Below are positions 11,531-24,100 of a stretch of DNA of 37,431 nucleotides, one piece after another; position 1 is the first letter of the stretch; the number at the start of each line of letters is the position of its first letter. The translations under genes and the position numbers were made by a program. The stretch comes from Ettlia oleoabundans (lineage: Eukaryota > Chlorophyta > Chlorophyceae > Chlamydomonadales). Under the pieces are notes generated by a model. It was not told where the DNA came from. It searched no databases and worked only from the letters and a program-made list of their open reading frames with translations. The stretch covers positions 1 to 37,431 of the forward strand of contig JAAMXP010001203.1 of NCBI GenBank assembly GCA_019693395.1. The letters are read 5' to 3'.

Positions 11531-13808
11531 ATGGGGTGCGGTAGTTCTAAGCCCGGTGGCACGATGGAAACCATCAAGCACACCGTGTTATTTGAATCTA
11601 AGGGTGATTTAAAGTCGCGGAATGTCGCCATGTTGCGGGAGGCGACAGAACTTCAGGCAAAGCTGGTGAAGACAGCCAAAGACCTGCGTGCGCTGGGCAA
11701 AGCAGCTGAGGTGAGCTGCGGTCGCGACATACAAACTGCAGCTGAGAGCATCCGCGTGGCGGGCGCAGGGGCAAGCACCTCACCAGCCAGCGTACGCCGG
11801 CACCGCCTGCGCTACCGCCAAAAATCATCTGCTGCATCTGGTGGCTGCAGTTGCCCAGCTTGCCAACCTCTACCAATTTTCCTCCTAATATTACATTCTG
11901 GATTTCTCTGTGATTATTGTGTGACGGCGCAGGCTTACATGGGTCCCCTTCTCGCCCTCCCACAGACAAACTAACACATGAAAGAGACTCTTACGCGCAC
12001 TAATGCTCTGCAGGCGGCTCTAGATGGCAGCAACACGGTGCTGACCATACCTCTGCCTCATGTGTACAACAGCGCCGAGGAGGTTGACCACTCCATGGTG
12101 CAGCAGCATGACCCTATGGGGGGCAAGGGCTTCTCACCAGATGCGCTCAGTAAGGTGCGCACGAGTGGAGGAGGGACACGAGACGCCATCTCTAGTGGTA
12201 GTCCTGAGGAGGGGGCACTGTGCATGATGAGGCCTGCCATGTCAGTTGGGGGGGTGTCCGGCACAGGCGCATGCGTGAGAGTCACGGGATGCGCAGACAA
12301 ATGTGGGGTCGAGGGCGCACAGTGCAACAGCTTTTGCCAGCAGCAGTCCGCGCTGCAGCTCCGTGCAGCTCCTGTCCTGCCCACAATGTGGCCCTGATTG
12401 CATTCGTGCAGATCAAGGGCGAGCTCCAGGTGAACATTCAGTCTGAGGCCTTTGGGCCGCTGGATGCCTGGGTGGCCAAGTTCCTCGATTGCAACGTAAG
12501 TAGGGCCGCAGGAGCATGTCGATGGCAGCAGCAGCCTGGGGCAGCATACAGCAGCACACACCACCAGCAGAGCAGGGTTGACCTGACCTGATTGTTTTCA
12601 CGCTGACAGATCGCTGCAGCTAGGCTGTGCTGGCTTCAAGCTTGCGATCCCACATCACAGCATGACCAGTAGTGCACCGCAACACAATGTGTTGCTGATG
12701 GGATGTGAAGCATGTTGACCTGCAACTCCAGCGTGTGCTGCTGTGCCTGCTGCAGCAAAAGCAGAAGGTAGTGAACAAGGCGTATGATGCTATGATCTCA
12801 GCTCGCACAAAGGTGGGCGGGAGCTAGAGCAGCGCCATGAAGCGTGTGAAGGCCGAGCATGGCACAACCGCAGGTTGCTCAGCTTGGCTCCTTGGGGGCG
12901 CGGTCATGTTCCACACGTGCAATGCCCGAGCCGGGACTTGACAGGCTGTGCGGCAACACAAACAAGGAGGACCATTCATAAGCATTGGGCTGCTGCTCCT
13001 GCCAGTTTCAAATTTCCCAACCATCAACACATCCTTGCTTTCGCTCATGCCCCCCTTCCTCGCTGCCGCAGGCCACCAACCAGAAGGATACCACCGACGG
13101 GCTCCAGGGCAAGGTGATGGCACAGGACCCCAAGCTGCAGGAGGCCCAGCGCAAGCTGCAGCAGCTGCAGGACGCATACACCATCGGTGGGTGGGGTTAG
13201 TAGGTGCTGCGTGGGTTGTTGATTATTAATGGGTTGCTGGGTCAGTGGGTCGGTGGCTGGGTTTGTATGCAGCTTAGCAGCATGGATGTCAGCAATGTGG
13301 GGCCAGCAGGGCGCGTGGTGGCGCGGAACTGGCAGGGCCGCGACATAAGGGGATGGGACAGGGCAGTAGGGTCGGCGACCATTCAGCCGGGCGGTGCGGC
13401 ATTGCTGTCCGGTTCCCTAACCTTCCTGTGTAGGAGGCACTGTTTCATGCCACCTGCACAACTTCCGCTTGTGCGTCTCATTTCCTCCTCCCAGCCCTGC
13501 CCTGCCCTGCCGTGGGTGCAGCCACCAACAAGCACAACGAGGAGGAGGAGGCTCAGTACCAGCGCCTGGTAGCGCTCAACAAGGAGGCTGCCACCATGCA
13601 GACAGTCATACGCCAGGCACTTGGCCAGGCAGGTGCAGCGCTGGTGGCTGCGCAGACCGCCATCCCAGAGACCCCACCAACAGCACCGGGAGTGGAGAAG
13701 GCACCCTCTGATGCCGCGTCGGCAGCCGCTGCTGCAGCTCAGGCGGCGGCTGCCGCTGCTGCAGCCGCCGCGGCTGCTTCTGTGCCTCAGCCTGCAAAGG
13801 TGGCATGA
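11531..13808 (+). CDS. MGCGSS lipid-anchored, BAR-like coiled-coil protein (putative)
   Basis: I do not recognise this protein by name. Six exons keep frame: 11531-11710, 12014-12154, 12412-12495, 12732-12812, 13072-13186 and 13522-13808, giving 295 residues. The N-terminus MGCGSSKP fits N-myristoylation at Gly2 plus palmitoylation at Cys3, so the protein probably sits on the cytosolic face of a membrane. Residues about 25-60 and 108-245 are helical with heptad-like spacing. The order of elements (SEAFGPLDAWVAKFL, then LLQQKQKVVNKAYDAMISARTK, then PKLQEAQRKLQQLQDAY and an Ala/Glu-rich helix) resembles a BAR domain, in which a kinked three-helix bundle senses or bends membranes. Residues about 265-286 are almost pure alanine. 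The function is inferred from architecture only; a non-BAR coiled-coil adaptor is equally possible. The exon structure is well supported by phase agreement. Confidence 0.72.
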
Positions 13809-14356
13809 CAACTGGCGGAGCTCTTGGGCGAAAACAAGCTCCCCAAGGCTGTGCAGCCGCTGCACTACCGCAGCAAGGGCCTCTATTGTTGAGGAGAAAC
13901 TCATGTGAAACAAATGCCGTTTCCCATTGACCCCTATTGTTAACTTATTGCAACGGGGTGTCCCTTGTCTCCAAACCTCACCTGCACTGATTTGCAGCCT
14001 CACCAACATGGCTGCCGGAAGTTGAAAGTTGACAAAGCCCAGACTGATTATTACAATGCTGACTGCCTTATTACAGACATGGCTTGCAAGATTTTTTTCG
14101 GCGCGTGTAAAAGGTCAGTGTAAGCGACTGCAGAAACGGAAAACATACACAGCAGAATTGGGAAGCAGCAGAGAGATGGACTGAGAAGCAAGGCAGTGCT
14201 GGCACAACACATGGTGTTTTTTAAGTTCTTGCACACAATAGCTGACGCACAGCTTGCGGCTGCAGCAGTATAGCAGGCAAATTCGACCACACCAAAGCGC
14301 TCTAATTTGCGCGCAAGGGAGCAGTTTGTCGGCAGGATGTAGCAACATACAGGGCT
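13809..14356. other. Convergent 3' region
   Basis: This lies between the stops of two genes that face each other, so it should contain both 3' UTRs. Sequence complexity is ordinary. No RNA gene, repeat or convincing extra exon was found. Confidence 0.4.
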
Positions 14357-16324
14357 CTAGTTGTAGTAAGTGGCATATTCGTCATCATCTCCCTCCCCCG
14401 TCTTGCTGTCTGGGCTGAATTGATCGTACCTGCGCAACAAGCGGTACATGCGCAGCAGAGAATAGGCAAATGCAAGGCATCCTGGCTGCTTGCCTTCGCT
14501 GCCTGCTTGCCGGCTGCAACAACAGACTAGCACCAGCAACAGAAGCAAGTGACTAACAGCAGCAGCCCTTGATCCACCCACCGCCCAGCCCCGCAGCCGC
14601 CCTGCTGCTCACGGTATGAGCTGGTTGCCGGTCTGGAAAGAGAAAATGAGCTGCGGGTCTGTGGCCATGGCCTTCTGCACATCCAGCTGCGGCATGATGC
14701 GCTGCGCCTCAGCCATTGCCTTTTTCAGCCCAGGCACATCCAGCATGGCAGGGTTCTCAGCAACCAGCCGGTCTGCGGGGACAGCAGTGGGCAGGCACTT
14801 GGTGTGGAGGTGGGAAATAGGTGGGTTGACTGCTGCCTGGTGGATGCAACCTTGTATCGGGGTGTGCAAGGTGTATCAGGACATGAACCAGGGCTGAAGA
14901 TAAAGCAGTGGTAAGCGGGGGCTTGTCACCAGGCTGGCCAGCTGCTCAACATTCGCTGTCCAGCCGGGCAACACACACGCCGGTGACCTAGTTAGCTACC
15001 TGGCTGCCCAACTGCCTGTGTTACACACCCAGCAGTGTTCTCACCAATATCAAGGGCAGGCAGCATCTGGCGCAACTCCTCCGCTACAGCTTCCACCCTG
15101 TCAAGATCAAACCCCAGCACTAACTGCAAGCACAGGGCGGGCAGGCAGGCAGGCAAGCACGATGGGTGACGGTGGGCGCAGGTGGCCGCAGCAAGCAGGG
15201 GGCGATAGAGAAAAAGAATGGCAAAAGCATTGGCCAGAGCAAGCGTTGTTCCATGTTCCAAGGGTATTACTTCAGGACCAAGGGTATTACTTTAGGAATG
15301 CGGGCGGCTAAGCTTGACACCTCATGCCAGCCCAGCAAGGGCAGGGCCTGCCCCACGCAAACCCCTCACCTCTGGTTGCCGCATGGCCAGCAGAGACGTG
15401 TTTGCCCCCGGGAAAATGGCTTTGAGGCGCAGCAGGCGGCCCGGCAGCCGCTCTACTTCAGCAGCCAAGCGGGCCACCACCCGCGCTTTCATGCTGGGCA
15501 GCTTGTGTTGGATGTCAGGTAGCAGCAGCTGCACCCGCTGCAGCCGCAACTCAAGCTCCCCCTCATCTATGCTCAGCTCATCGGCAGCCACTCGCTGCAT
15601 GCAGGTTCATGATGCGTGAGCAACAGAGCAGACAGACAAAGGATGGGTGAGGAAGACAGGAGATGGGTCGGAGCAGGAGGCATGCAGCATGCAGCTGGGT
15701 GGGATCAAGGTCTGTGCAGGTAGCATGATGGCATGCAGCTGGTGCGCAATGCACGAGTCATGGGCGCCTGCAGCTCAGACATTACAGTGACCCCTGGAGC
15801 GGTGCACAGACAGATGCCGGGCAGCAGTGGCCGGAACAGCAGTCCTAGCTGATAGAGCAAGTGGAGCAGGTGCACCCCAATGGCAATACCTTGAGCATGC
15901 GGGCTTTGAAGTCATCATTCCACAGCGTGTACTTCTCAGCCATCTGGTAGCCCAGAGCCCAAGGAGCCGCCGAGCTGCCACCAGCAGCGGCCTGTGTGCC
16001 ACCGCTACCGCTAACATTGCTGCCGCCCAAGTGTTTGAAGGCCTGCTCAAATGTTGCCTTCTTCCTTCCGTCACTGCCCTCATACACAAACTCGTAGGCT
16101 TCCGAGGACGCAGCAGCTGCTGATATGCAGCAGCGGCTTCGGCGGCAGCGGGGTCGTTGACACCATGCGGCAACAGCAGCTGCAGCGGGGCAGGGCGGTG
16201 CAGTCGACGCCCGCTTGCAGCAACGCTGGGGACGCCCCCAAGTGCATTCCCCAATGCTGAAGTGTTGCAAGTCTGTATGGGGCTTCACGGCCCTGCACGA
16301 CTGCCATGTGCACTGCGCTAACAT
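14357..16324 (-). CDS. Plastid-targeted helical tandem-repeat protein, unknown function
   Basis: I cannot name this protein. Five exons keep frame: 16324-15890, 15594-15370, 15123-15045, 14772-14613 and 14429-14357, giving 323 residues. The first roughly 70 residues lack acidic clusters, are rich in Arg, Ser, Cys and Ala and end CRRSRCCISAAAASSEA, a good chlorophyte plastid transit peptide and cleavage region. A short mature lead (YEFVYEGSDGRKKATFEQAF) follows. From about residue 150 there are roughly four repeats of 33-38 residues of the form L..(V/A)...LP..D(I/V)..(L/M)...P.L(L/I): examples are RLQRVQLLLPDIQHKLPSM, VAEELRQMLPALDIDRLV and MAEAQRIMPQLDVQKAMAT followed by DPQLIFSF. The pattern recalls mTERF or other alpha-solenoid proteins but is shorter. 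The C-terminus is acidic (GEGDDDEYATYYN). An alternative start at 16254 lies in another frame and would need an extra intron. Confidence 0.75.
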
Positions 16325-16652
16325 TGCTACACGTCGCGCGATGGCGCGTGCAGGAAAGAACCGCGTTGTATTCTTATTCCACGAACCCGCCTTCACATCC
16401 CAGCGGGCGATACCTTGTTGGCCCTTGGCGCTTGGCCCTCGGGCCAACAGTGCACAGCATGCAAACCACGCTGGCTTTGCCCCGCCAGGCATTCGAAGCT
16501 TCTCCGATGTCTAGCTTCATCCAATCGACCGTTCTAAACTCTAGGCTACAAGCGCATTGCCTCCCTCCCATCTCCGTTCAAATTCCAGTTGATCACTCGC
16601 TGCTCTGTCCGCCACGGCGCTTCTGCAACCCTGATCGTACTCAAATATCAGC
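16325..16652. promoter_or_regulatory. Shared upstream region of repeat-protein gene and RPA2
   Basis: The two divergent starts are 328 bases apart. An imperfect E2F-like CTTGGCGC (one mismatch to TTTGGCGC) lies at 16424-16431, about 220 bases before the RPA2 ATG. No TATA box is evident. Promoter assignment rests on orientation. Confidence 0.4.
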
Positions 16653-19337
16653 ATGTACGGTGGTGGCGGCTTTGGCGAGACTGGCGCCAGTCAGTTTAAT
16701 GGCGCAGGATTCATGCCTTCGTAAGTGGGAGAAACGCTGCCCTGGTAGGTCTCGCAGCTGCGTGCTGTGTCTACGCTCACATGCGGCTGTCACCTGCGAT
16801 GCAGGCAAGGGGGCAACGCCGGTGGCGGCGGCGCAAGCGGCAAGGTGGGCGGGAGCACCCTGCAGGGTGGTGCAAGGGGCTGCCAGGGGCAGGCTCCACC
16901 TGGTTATCCGCCATATTACTTTGCTGCATGTTGGGACGCATTATCTGCCGCTCACTGACCACAAAGTTCTGATGGTTGAGTGGCTGAGTAACTCACTGCA
17001 TCTTGAAATGCTGTCCCGCCTGCTCTTCGCCTCCCTCCCCTCTCCTTCTTGCTTCCTCCCAGCAGAAGAGCTACGACAGCAAGCATCAGACGCTGCGTGC
17101 GCTGACCATCAAGCAGCTGCATGACGCCACCCAGAACAGGGTTGACGACAGCCTGACACTGGATGGCAAGGACATCACAAATGTGAGTGGGGCATGGGAG
17201 TACCATGCTACCCTGGTATACCTTGCTTGCCTCCTGGTTTCAACAGCTCAGTGACACTCCGGAGTGGACACCCAAGATGCTGCTAGGAAGTATTCGACTC
17301 GGTCGTGTCTTCTGGCACCCCTTGCATGTGTCAACAGAGTAGCGATGCTGCAGGCCCAACCCATGCAGCCAGCCCAGCTGTCCCACGGTGCAGCTGCTGC
17401 ATTGCGTTTGTGGGAAGCATTGCCATTGCTGGGTTGCAGCCAACCACCTTCCCGTGGCGGTACCCTAAACATAGCAATCCCTCGGGCCAGTTTTCGCACC
17501 TGCCCCAACCCCATATCTCATGTTCACACACAGACCAGCAGGTCACCCTTGCTGGCAGGTTCCTTTGACCTCACTCCTCACATCCTCTGTGCAATCTGCC
17601 GCAGATCACCCTGGTTGGCAAGGTTGTGTCCACCAGCGAGTCGGGCCTCACCTTCAACGTTAAGATTGACGATGGCACGGGGCGGGCGGATGTGAAGATA
17701 TGGATCAGCGAGGACGGTGAGAATTGCATGGTGGAGGGGAGGGTGCCACAGGATTGTTCTGCCGGTCAGCCCACCCGGACAGCGTTCCTGCCATTTCCCC
17801 TTGCGTGGCCAAATGCTGATCTGCTGACCTGTCAATATAGCATCCCCTGTGGAAATTCATCTGTGTGCCGGTACACACCGGTTCCTGCTTTCCTTCTGGC
17901 CTACCACGCCTCCACCCGCGTGTCCCCCTGCAGACAGCGAGATGGAGCGGCAGCGGCGTGCGGAGTGGCGTGCGGGGGTGTATGTGCGCTTACACGGTCA
18001 CATCAGCAGCTTTGGCCGCAATCAGGAGGTTTTGGCATACAACATACGACCGATCACAGACTCCAATGAGGTGCACTGCTGCTGCTGCTGTGGATGGGAG
18101 GTGTGGTGTGGCTTGGGGGGGGGGGGGGGGNNNNNNNNNCGCGCGCGGGGTTGTATTCATGCTGAAACGCATTGAGCATGGTGGTGGGTGGGTTTGCAGA
18201 CGCGATAAGTGTGGTGGTGCTTGTTGCGGTTTGCCCCGCACGCCTACCCCCATTTCTCTGGCCCACTTATGCTGCCCTGTCAGCCCTGCTGTCCATCTAG
18301 TACTTCTGCAAGTCTCCCTTTGCTGTCATCCGGCTGCAAGAGGCATGCAAACCAACACACCAAGCCCAACAATGAAATCAAACAAGCTTAACCTATGTAC
18401 CCGATCCAGCTCTCACCCCCTCCATCTTGCCCCTCCTGCCGCAGGTCACCTACCACTTCCTGCAGTGCATCTTCCAGCATGTGCACCTCACAAAGGGCGG
18501 TGCTGCGGCGGCTGGCACTACTCCCAGCATGAAACAGGAGCAGGACGGATACGGCGGGGCCGCACCCTTGGGCGGATACGACGCAGCGCCGGCAGGTCAG
18601 CTGGGTGGTTGGGCAGTCACCAATGCGCGCTCCTGTGGTTGGCTCCCATCTCATTGTACGCAGGCCGGTGGCCTGCACCACAACGCAATACAACACGTTG
18701 TTGCGTACTTGTGGCAAGCACACGGCTTATGCTCACACTGCCCTTCTTGTCCCCGTGCCCGTCTCCTGTGCCTGAGGTGCAGCCGGCTACAACCCCCACG
18801 GCGGGCTGACATCCATCCAGACCGACCTCATGACCATGTTCAACGCGCCAGACGCGCAAACTACTGAGGCGGGCATCTCGGTAGAAGACGTGAGTCTAGC
18901 CGGGCACCCGCACACACCAGGGCATCATTGGCCTACTGCAAGCCGTGCCATCAGAGTGGGGGTAGGGCAGGTGCCGAGTGCAGCAAGGGCCAAGCTACAG
19001 GGCTGAGCACACGTGGGAGCAGTGCAATAGGGCACTTGTGCTGGCGGCGAGGTTACGCCAATGGCAACCTGTTGTGCAAGTTGCAACATCCAGCCCGCAC
19101 TGCACAGCCAAATGTTCTGCGACACCCCTTTGGTCCCTTCACCCTCTCGGTCCCCCCAAGCGACGGTTGAGCCCATGCTATGTGCGCTGTGCTTGGGTCC
19201 ATGCGCAGGTGCTGGCGCGGTGTGGTGGGCGGTACAGCCTGGTGCAGGTGCGGGAGGCGCTGGATGCGCTGCAGAACGAGGGGCACCTCTACTCCACTAT
19301 TGACGAAAACCACTTCAAGTCCTGCAACGCCTGCTGA
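16653..19337 (+). CDS. RPA2: Replication protein A 32-kDa subunit (RPA2)
   Basis: RPA2 is the middle subunit of the heterotrimer that coats single-stranded DNA in replication, repair and recombination. Eight exons keep frame: 16653-16720, 16805-16844, 17063-17182, 17605-17716, 17934-18070, 18445-18595, 18783-18889 and 19209-19337, giving 287 residues (human 270). The N-terminus MYGGGGFGETGASQF is the Gly/Ser-rich segment that is phosphorylated in other species. The OB fold (about 48-165) includes LRALTIKQLHDAT, ITLVGKVVSTSESGLTF, KIDDGTGRADVKIWI and VYVRLHGHISSFG. A Gly/Ala/Tyr-rich linker follows, then a winged-helix domain (about 220-285) with VLARCGGRYSLVQVREALDAL and GHLYSTIDENHFK, which binds repair partners. 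The 5' ends of exons 3 and 7 could shift by a codon. An N gap lies in intron 5. Confidence 0.93.
18131..18139. other. Assembly gap (9 N) in RPA2 intron 5
   Basis: Nine unknown bases follow a poly-G run and precede CGCGCGCG. The placement suggests a sequencing failure at a GC-extreme, slippage-prone site. It does not touch a coding exon, but the real intron length is unknown. Confidence 0.95.
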
Positions 19338-19882
19338 GGCTTGAGCCTCTCCTTCCAGTTGGCTCTCCTGCCTCCCTCCAGCTCGACAGTTGGGTGGGTG
19401 TGCACCTGAGGCCCGTGCGACAGCTGGATTGTAGCCCAGCAGGCTGGGCTGGGAGTTGATTGGGGTTGCAAGCTATCTGCTCCCTGTCAGCAGCTTTGCA
19501 AGCAGCTCCATACTCCCCTACAGCTCCTGGCCTGGCGGTATGTCTGCTGATGGGGTCCAACCACCAGTTGTGCTCCCTCCCTCCCCTTTCATATGTATGT
19601 TTCAATACGAGAATCTTGTTTGTAAGCCTGGGAGCAAATGGCAGGCCAGGCCATCCCAAGCAAGCGGTGGGGGTTGAATGGGGCAGTTTGCATGTAAGGC
19701 AGCAAGAAAGCGAGGCAAAGGAGGCACAAAGCACAGCTAAATCGAAGACTGAGAGGGAGAGCAAGCGGGTGGATGCTAAAATGATGCATCACCAAAAGCA
19801 GCCGCTGTGTAGCATTTGGCTATAATGGTGCCGTAAATGCAACCTGTCCAAATACATGACGCCGGAGAACGTGAGCAATGGC
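19338..19882. other. Convergent 3' region of RPA2 and BUD23
   Basis: This holds the 3' UTRs of two facing genes. A TGTAA on the plus strand at 19621-19625 is a candidate RPA2 polyadenylation signal about 285 bases after the stop. No RNA gene or repeat was seen. Confidence 0.4.
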
Positions 19883-21555
19883 CTAAAACCTGTCTTTCCG
19901 CTTGCGCCCTGTGTATTTGCTGTCTGGTTTGATGTTGGTGTAGCCACGTGCCCGCTGCTGCGCCTTCTTGCGCACGATCCAGTCACGCTTGGCAGCCTGC
20001 AAGCAGGAGCAAAGTGCCTTCAGACATTTGTGTGGCCAGCAACCTTGGCATCAGTCAACTGCAACTATAGCTAAGCGAAGAGCAGCGCATTGGCATGACA
20101 CTAGTATGGTATTGTATTGCAAAAGCGGTGGATAGACCTTGGTTGGCACATGCAGTCCACCACAAACCCACCGCACCACTCCAATATCCGCAGCGCCAAC
20201 AGCTTATCCAACCCACCTTCTCGCCGTGGCCGTGCTTCCGCCGCTTGGTTTTCCTGTGCCCCACATACACCTCCTCTGCCTCCCCCTCCTCATCCTCATC
20301 TGGCTCACCGCCATCCATCCCCTTGGCCTGTGGAAGCGCCGCACTGCCCCCCACCATCAACACCAGGAAATATTTCTTGGCCCGGGTGCTGCAATGAGAG
20401 CGGGTGCAATACGCAGGCGCGACTGTCTTGGCATGTGTGGGCTGGTAGGGGCAAAGCAGTGGGGACGCTGCATCTGCTGATACTGCACAACACCGCACGC
20501 GCGGCACTGCAGCCGTGCACGGCAGTGAAGAGCAGCAACACGGGACAAGAGCACTACCTATGCGGGAAATCGACGACAAGACCGCCGCTGAAGCCTGCAC
20601 GCATGGCTGCATTGGTCATCATTGCAGCCTGCTCGGTGTTTGCTGGATAGATCTGCAGCACGGCACGTGCCCCCTTGGCCAAGCACGAATACAGCGACTC
20701 AAAGAAACGGCGCAACCGCTTGCGTGGGTCGTTTTTGCTGGTGTCCTACAGGGGCAGGGGCGGCAGGGTTGGCAGGCAGGTGAGCGTCAGCAAGGCGACA
20801 ATAACATGGGCGGCTCCCCTGCCTTCTAGCATAGCATCCCTAATCAGTACCTTGGAGCGCAGCCCTGGACCCAGCTTTCAGCCATACAGCGGAACACATC
20901 CTTTTTGCAACATTCATGACGCCCAAGCTGGCTTGTCCATGCTGCCTTGCTGTTGCGCAGCGCACGTACCGCGTTGCACAGCCACTGCACCGCCGAGATG
21001 CTGATGGCGCCATCCACTGTGCCCGGCCGAATGGGCAAGCCATGGCCCAAGTCGTGCAGGCACAGGTCCCCTCGCACTTCCCGCTCGGCAGCCACATCCA
21101 ACATTGCTGGGCTGATGTCCAAGCCCTGCATGCCGGCAAGGGCAAGGGCAGGCTGGGTAGGTCTGTCGCACAGGAGTGGCAGCGGTGCTTGCGCAGCTCC
21201 GATGGTTGCTGGTTGCCGGCTGCTGCCCAGGTCCCCTGCTTCTTTGCTGCAAACAGAATATCCAACATATTCCCACAAACCCAGCAGCGGTGCAAGTCGC
21301 TGTTGCAGCGGGGCGCACCACCCAAATGTGGCCGCGGTCGGTCAGCGTCTCGCCGCTCAGCCCTGACCCGCAGCCCAGGTCCAGCAGCAGCTTGGGCTCG
21401 CCATCATCTGGCAGCGCCAAGAGCTCCAGCGCCCGCTCCGTTAGCGCCGTCTGGATATTTACCATACGGCTGTTCTCCGTGTATTTCCGCGCCTCATCCT
21501 CATTGTAGAAAATCTCTGGCGGCGCCGAGTTTTCGGGCCTGTCGTGCCGCCCCAT
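19883..21555 (-). CDS. BUD23: 18S rRNA (guanine-N7) methyltransferase BUD23
   Basis: BUD23 (WBSCR22), with TRMT112, methylates one guanine of 18S rRNA at N7 and is needed for 40S subunit maturation. Five exons keep frame: 21555-21319, 21125-20970, 20745-20558, 20388-20217 and 19996-19883, giving 288 residues (human 281). The start [23 protein letters not shown] and [11 protein letters not shown] are typical. The SAM-binding motif [10 protein letters not shown] is at 59-68, followed by the acidic motif [11 protein letters not shown] and by [15 protein letters not shown]. Exon 3 carries [11 protein letters not shown] and [11 protein letters not shown], then [14 protein letters not shown]. The C-terminal domain is basic ([11 protein letters not shown], then [12 protein letters not shown]), matching the family's conserved nucleolar tail. 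The minus-strand GTG just upstream is not needed. All junction phases agree. Confidence 0.94.
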
Positions 21556-22249
21556 CACTATGGCGCCCTTTTAAAGGGCCTTAATAAGCTGTGTCTGAGT
21601 GCAAGAAGCTTGGCCGACAGGACTAAGGCGGTCAGAGCTGGGCGTTAACCTTGCATGCACTGCATGCGCTGTAGCAGACAGTGCAAAAAAGCCTCAACTG
21701 CCTTGCACCATTGCTAGGTTACCCTTACAATGACTATATGCATGCCAGGTGGCAGGCGGCGCCAGCGCAGCGCTCGTCTTTGCAATAACTTTTTATAACT
21801 ATTGCAGGACTTGGTACTGCAGAGCAGTGCTGTTACAATCTTCAAGACTTGGACAGACATACATATGGCACATGAAGGGCAGGCATCTGTAACTATACAA
21901 AAGCGGTAAGGTTAGGGCGGGAGTAAGCGGGCAGCAGTGAGCCAGGAGAGGAGGCCAGCAGGGGCACTCTGCAGGCTGCCACGACTGTGCTTAGCGCCGC
22001 AGCTGCTGTGATGCGGCACAACGCTGCTGTTCCAGTGTGGCCAGTCACCGATTGCATATGAGGCAGGCACCTGTGCCCGTATGCGCGTGCCGTGGACCAC
22101 AACTACAAGTCAACACATGGCCCTGCAGCACCCACGCGATGGCAGCTTAAAGAGGCACCACCACCGGGCCCCTACTGCTCAAGTGCACCAGGCCTTTGGG
22201 GCCGGCAAGCTGTGTCCGCCACAAGGGGCCATCCTCAGCCTAGCTAGCA
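21556..22249. other. Intergenic: VPS32 3' region and BUD23 promoter
   Basis: Both neighbours are on the minus strand. The left part (21556 upward) should carry the BUD23 promoter, and the part up to 22249 the VPS32 3' UTR. Around 21770-21870 there is a somewhat AT-richer patch. No RNA gene or supported extra exon was found. Confidence 0.4.
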
Positions 22250-24100
22250 TCAGGAGGCCATCTCTGCCTGCAGCGCCTCCAGCTCCAACTCCTCAGGCGT
22301 CTTGGCGGGGGCTGCAGGCTGCGCCTTGGTGGTGGGTGCAGCGGGCATGGTGGGCAGCGCGGTGGCGGGGATCCTGTGCGCAGGTGCTGGTGCTGCCTCG
22401 CTCAGCATTGTCTCATCAAGCTGAGTCGACTCCAGGTCCTGCAGAAAGAGATGCAAAGAGCGACAGTTAGCCGCACTACCATGGGGACTGCAACAGCTTG
22501 GGGCACAATACAGCCGTGGTGACGCTCTGATGTCGCAAAATACAGCTCAAAAATTGCAGGAAACCTCCCACTTCCCACTGTTTGTTAAATCGCCCGCCAG
22601 TTCCATTGCCCCAATACCAGCAGCATGGAGCTATCCACCCAACTAAATTTGACCCAGGTAGGCTCCGACAGCCCGACACAGCATAATTCTTTTCCCTTCC
22701 CTCCCACCAGCATGCCCGTCCTCAGCCCAACACCCACCTCCAGCTCTCCTAGCAGCTCATCCTCATCAATGTCTGCGGCTGCGCCAATGGGCTGCCCCAT
22801 GGCATCCTGGATCTGCCGCATCTCCTCGCTCTGCTCGTTGATCTCCTCCAGCACCCGGTCAACGTCATCTATCTTCATCTCCTGCACAAGCACACAAAGC
22901 AGGGGGTGCGGAAGGTCCCCAGAGCGTTGAGCACGTGGAGCTTGGTGCCAGGGGCACATATGCAACAAGACAAATTGACAACAAATTTGAAATGACAACA
23001 CAATGATTTGTGATGCACTGACAATGGATGTGGTTCAGAGTGGAGGCAACGTTAGAGTGGGAGGAAGAGTGAGCATAACAACCATAGCAACCACCTCACA
23101 TATGCGAGGGCCCACACATTCCTGTGGCCTGTTTCAAGCAGTACAGGCCCCGTGCCCGCTATACGCTGCAAGTAGAGCAGGAATCTAAAAAAGAACAATA
23201 CCTCCAACCAAACACAGGTACACCAAATAGCCCCACCTTCATGGTTGCCTTGGATGCATGCGCTCCCGTGCGCAGCGCGTCTACGGTTTCCACCGTTGTG
23301 CGCAGGTTCTCCAGCCCCATCTGCTGCTCATTCACCCGCAGTATGTTGTTCTCCACCTGCTCAAGCTGATTCTCATACAGCTTCTTCTTCTTCATGGCCA
23401 TCATGGCAGCTGCAGGCACAACGGGGGGAAACCAGAACTCACGCTGCTCACACAGACACAGGCATGGAGCCAAAAGACGCAGGCATGGCACATCGAAGTG
23501 CCGGGCAAGCGCATGGACATCAGCAATCAATGCAAATCGAGGGTTTGATGTGGCAACCCGCAGCGTGCCAGCTGTGTGGCGGTCGCCATGCCCCTCACCG
23601 CGCTTGTTATTTGCCTTCAAGAACACTTTCGCCCGCTCAAGCTCTGCTGCGATCTTCTTTTCTAATAGGTCCCGCCGCTTGGCCAGCAGCTCTTCCGTCT
23701 GCACCGGCGGCAGTCGCAACAAGGGAAGGCAGTTTAGACTTGGTCTCATGGACACGATGTGTGCATGGCGTAAGCCTAGCTGGCTTGAGCACCCTGGTGA
23801 TTCCCTTGGCAGCTAGAAATGTTCAAGATGACAGTGCTTCATGTGGTATATCACAACCCCACCCGGCGCCACCCAGCGCCAACCAGTCTCCTCGATACCT
23901 ACAAACCACCTGATGGCTCGGTCGGCATGTGGCGCTCCAACACTGCCCATGCCCCCAGCGCTCACCTCCCCAAGCTTCTGGATGGCATCGATTGTGGAGG
24001 TCTGTGACCTAACGCTCACGGTGGCCGGCGGGGGCTTGCTGGACCCTGCCCCGCCGCCCCCGCCGCCCCCATCATTGCCGCCGAACAGACGCTTGAACAT
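22250..24100 (-). CDS. VPS32: ESCRT-III core subunit VPS32/SNF7 (CHMP4)
   Basis: SNF7 polymerises into spirals that drive membrane scission in multivesicular body formation, cytokinesis and repair. Five exons keep frame: 24100-23966, 23698-23599, 23409-23237, 22881-22738 and 22438-22250, giving 246 residues. The N-terminus MFKRLFGGN is the family membrane anchor, followed by a Gly-rich stretch. The helical core includes TIDAIQKLGE, TEELLAKRRDLLEKKI, FLKANNKRAAMMAMKKKKLYE and LENLRTTVETVDALRTG. An acidic autoinhibitory region (EMKIDDVDRVLEEINEQ, DIDEDELLGELEDLE) follows, and then a Pro/Ala-rich linker. The C-terminus ELELEALQAEMAS resembles plant SNF7 ends and would bind VPS4 or ALIX-like Bro1 proteins. 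The ATG at 24100 gives exactly the conserved start. Confidence 0.94.
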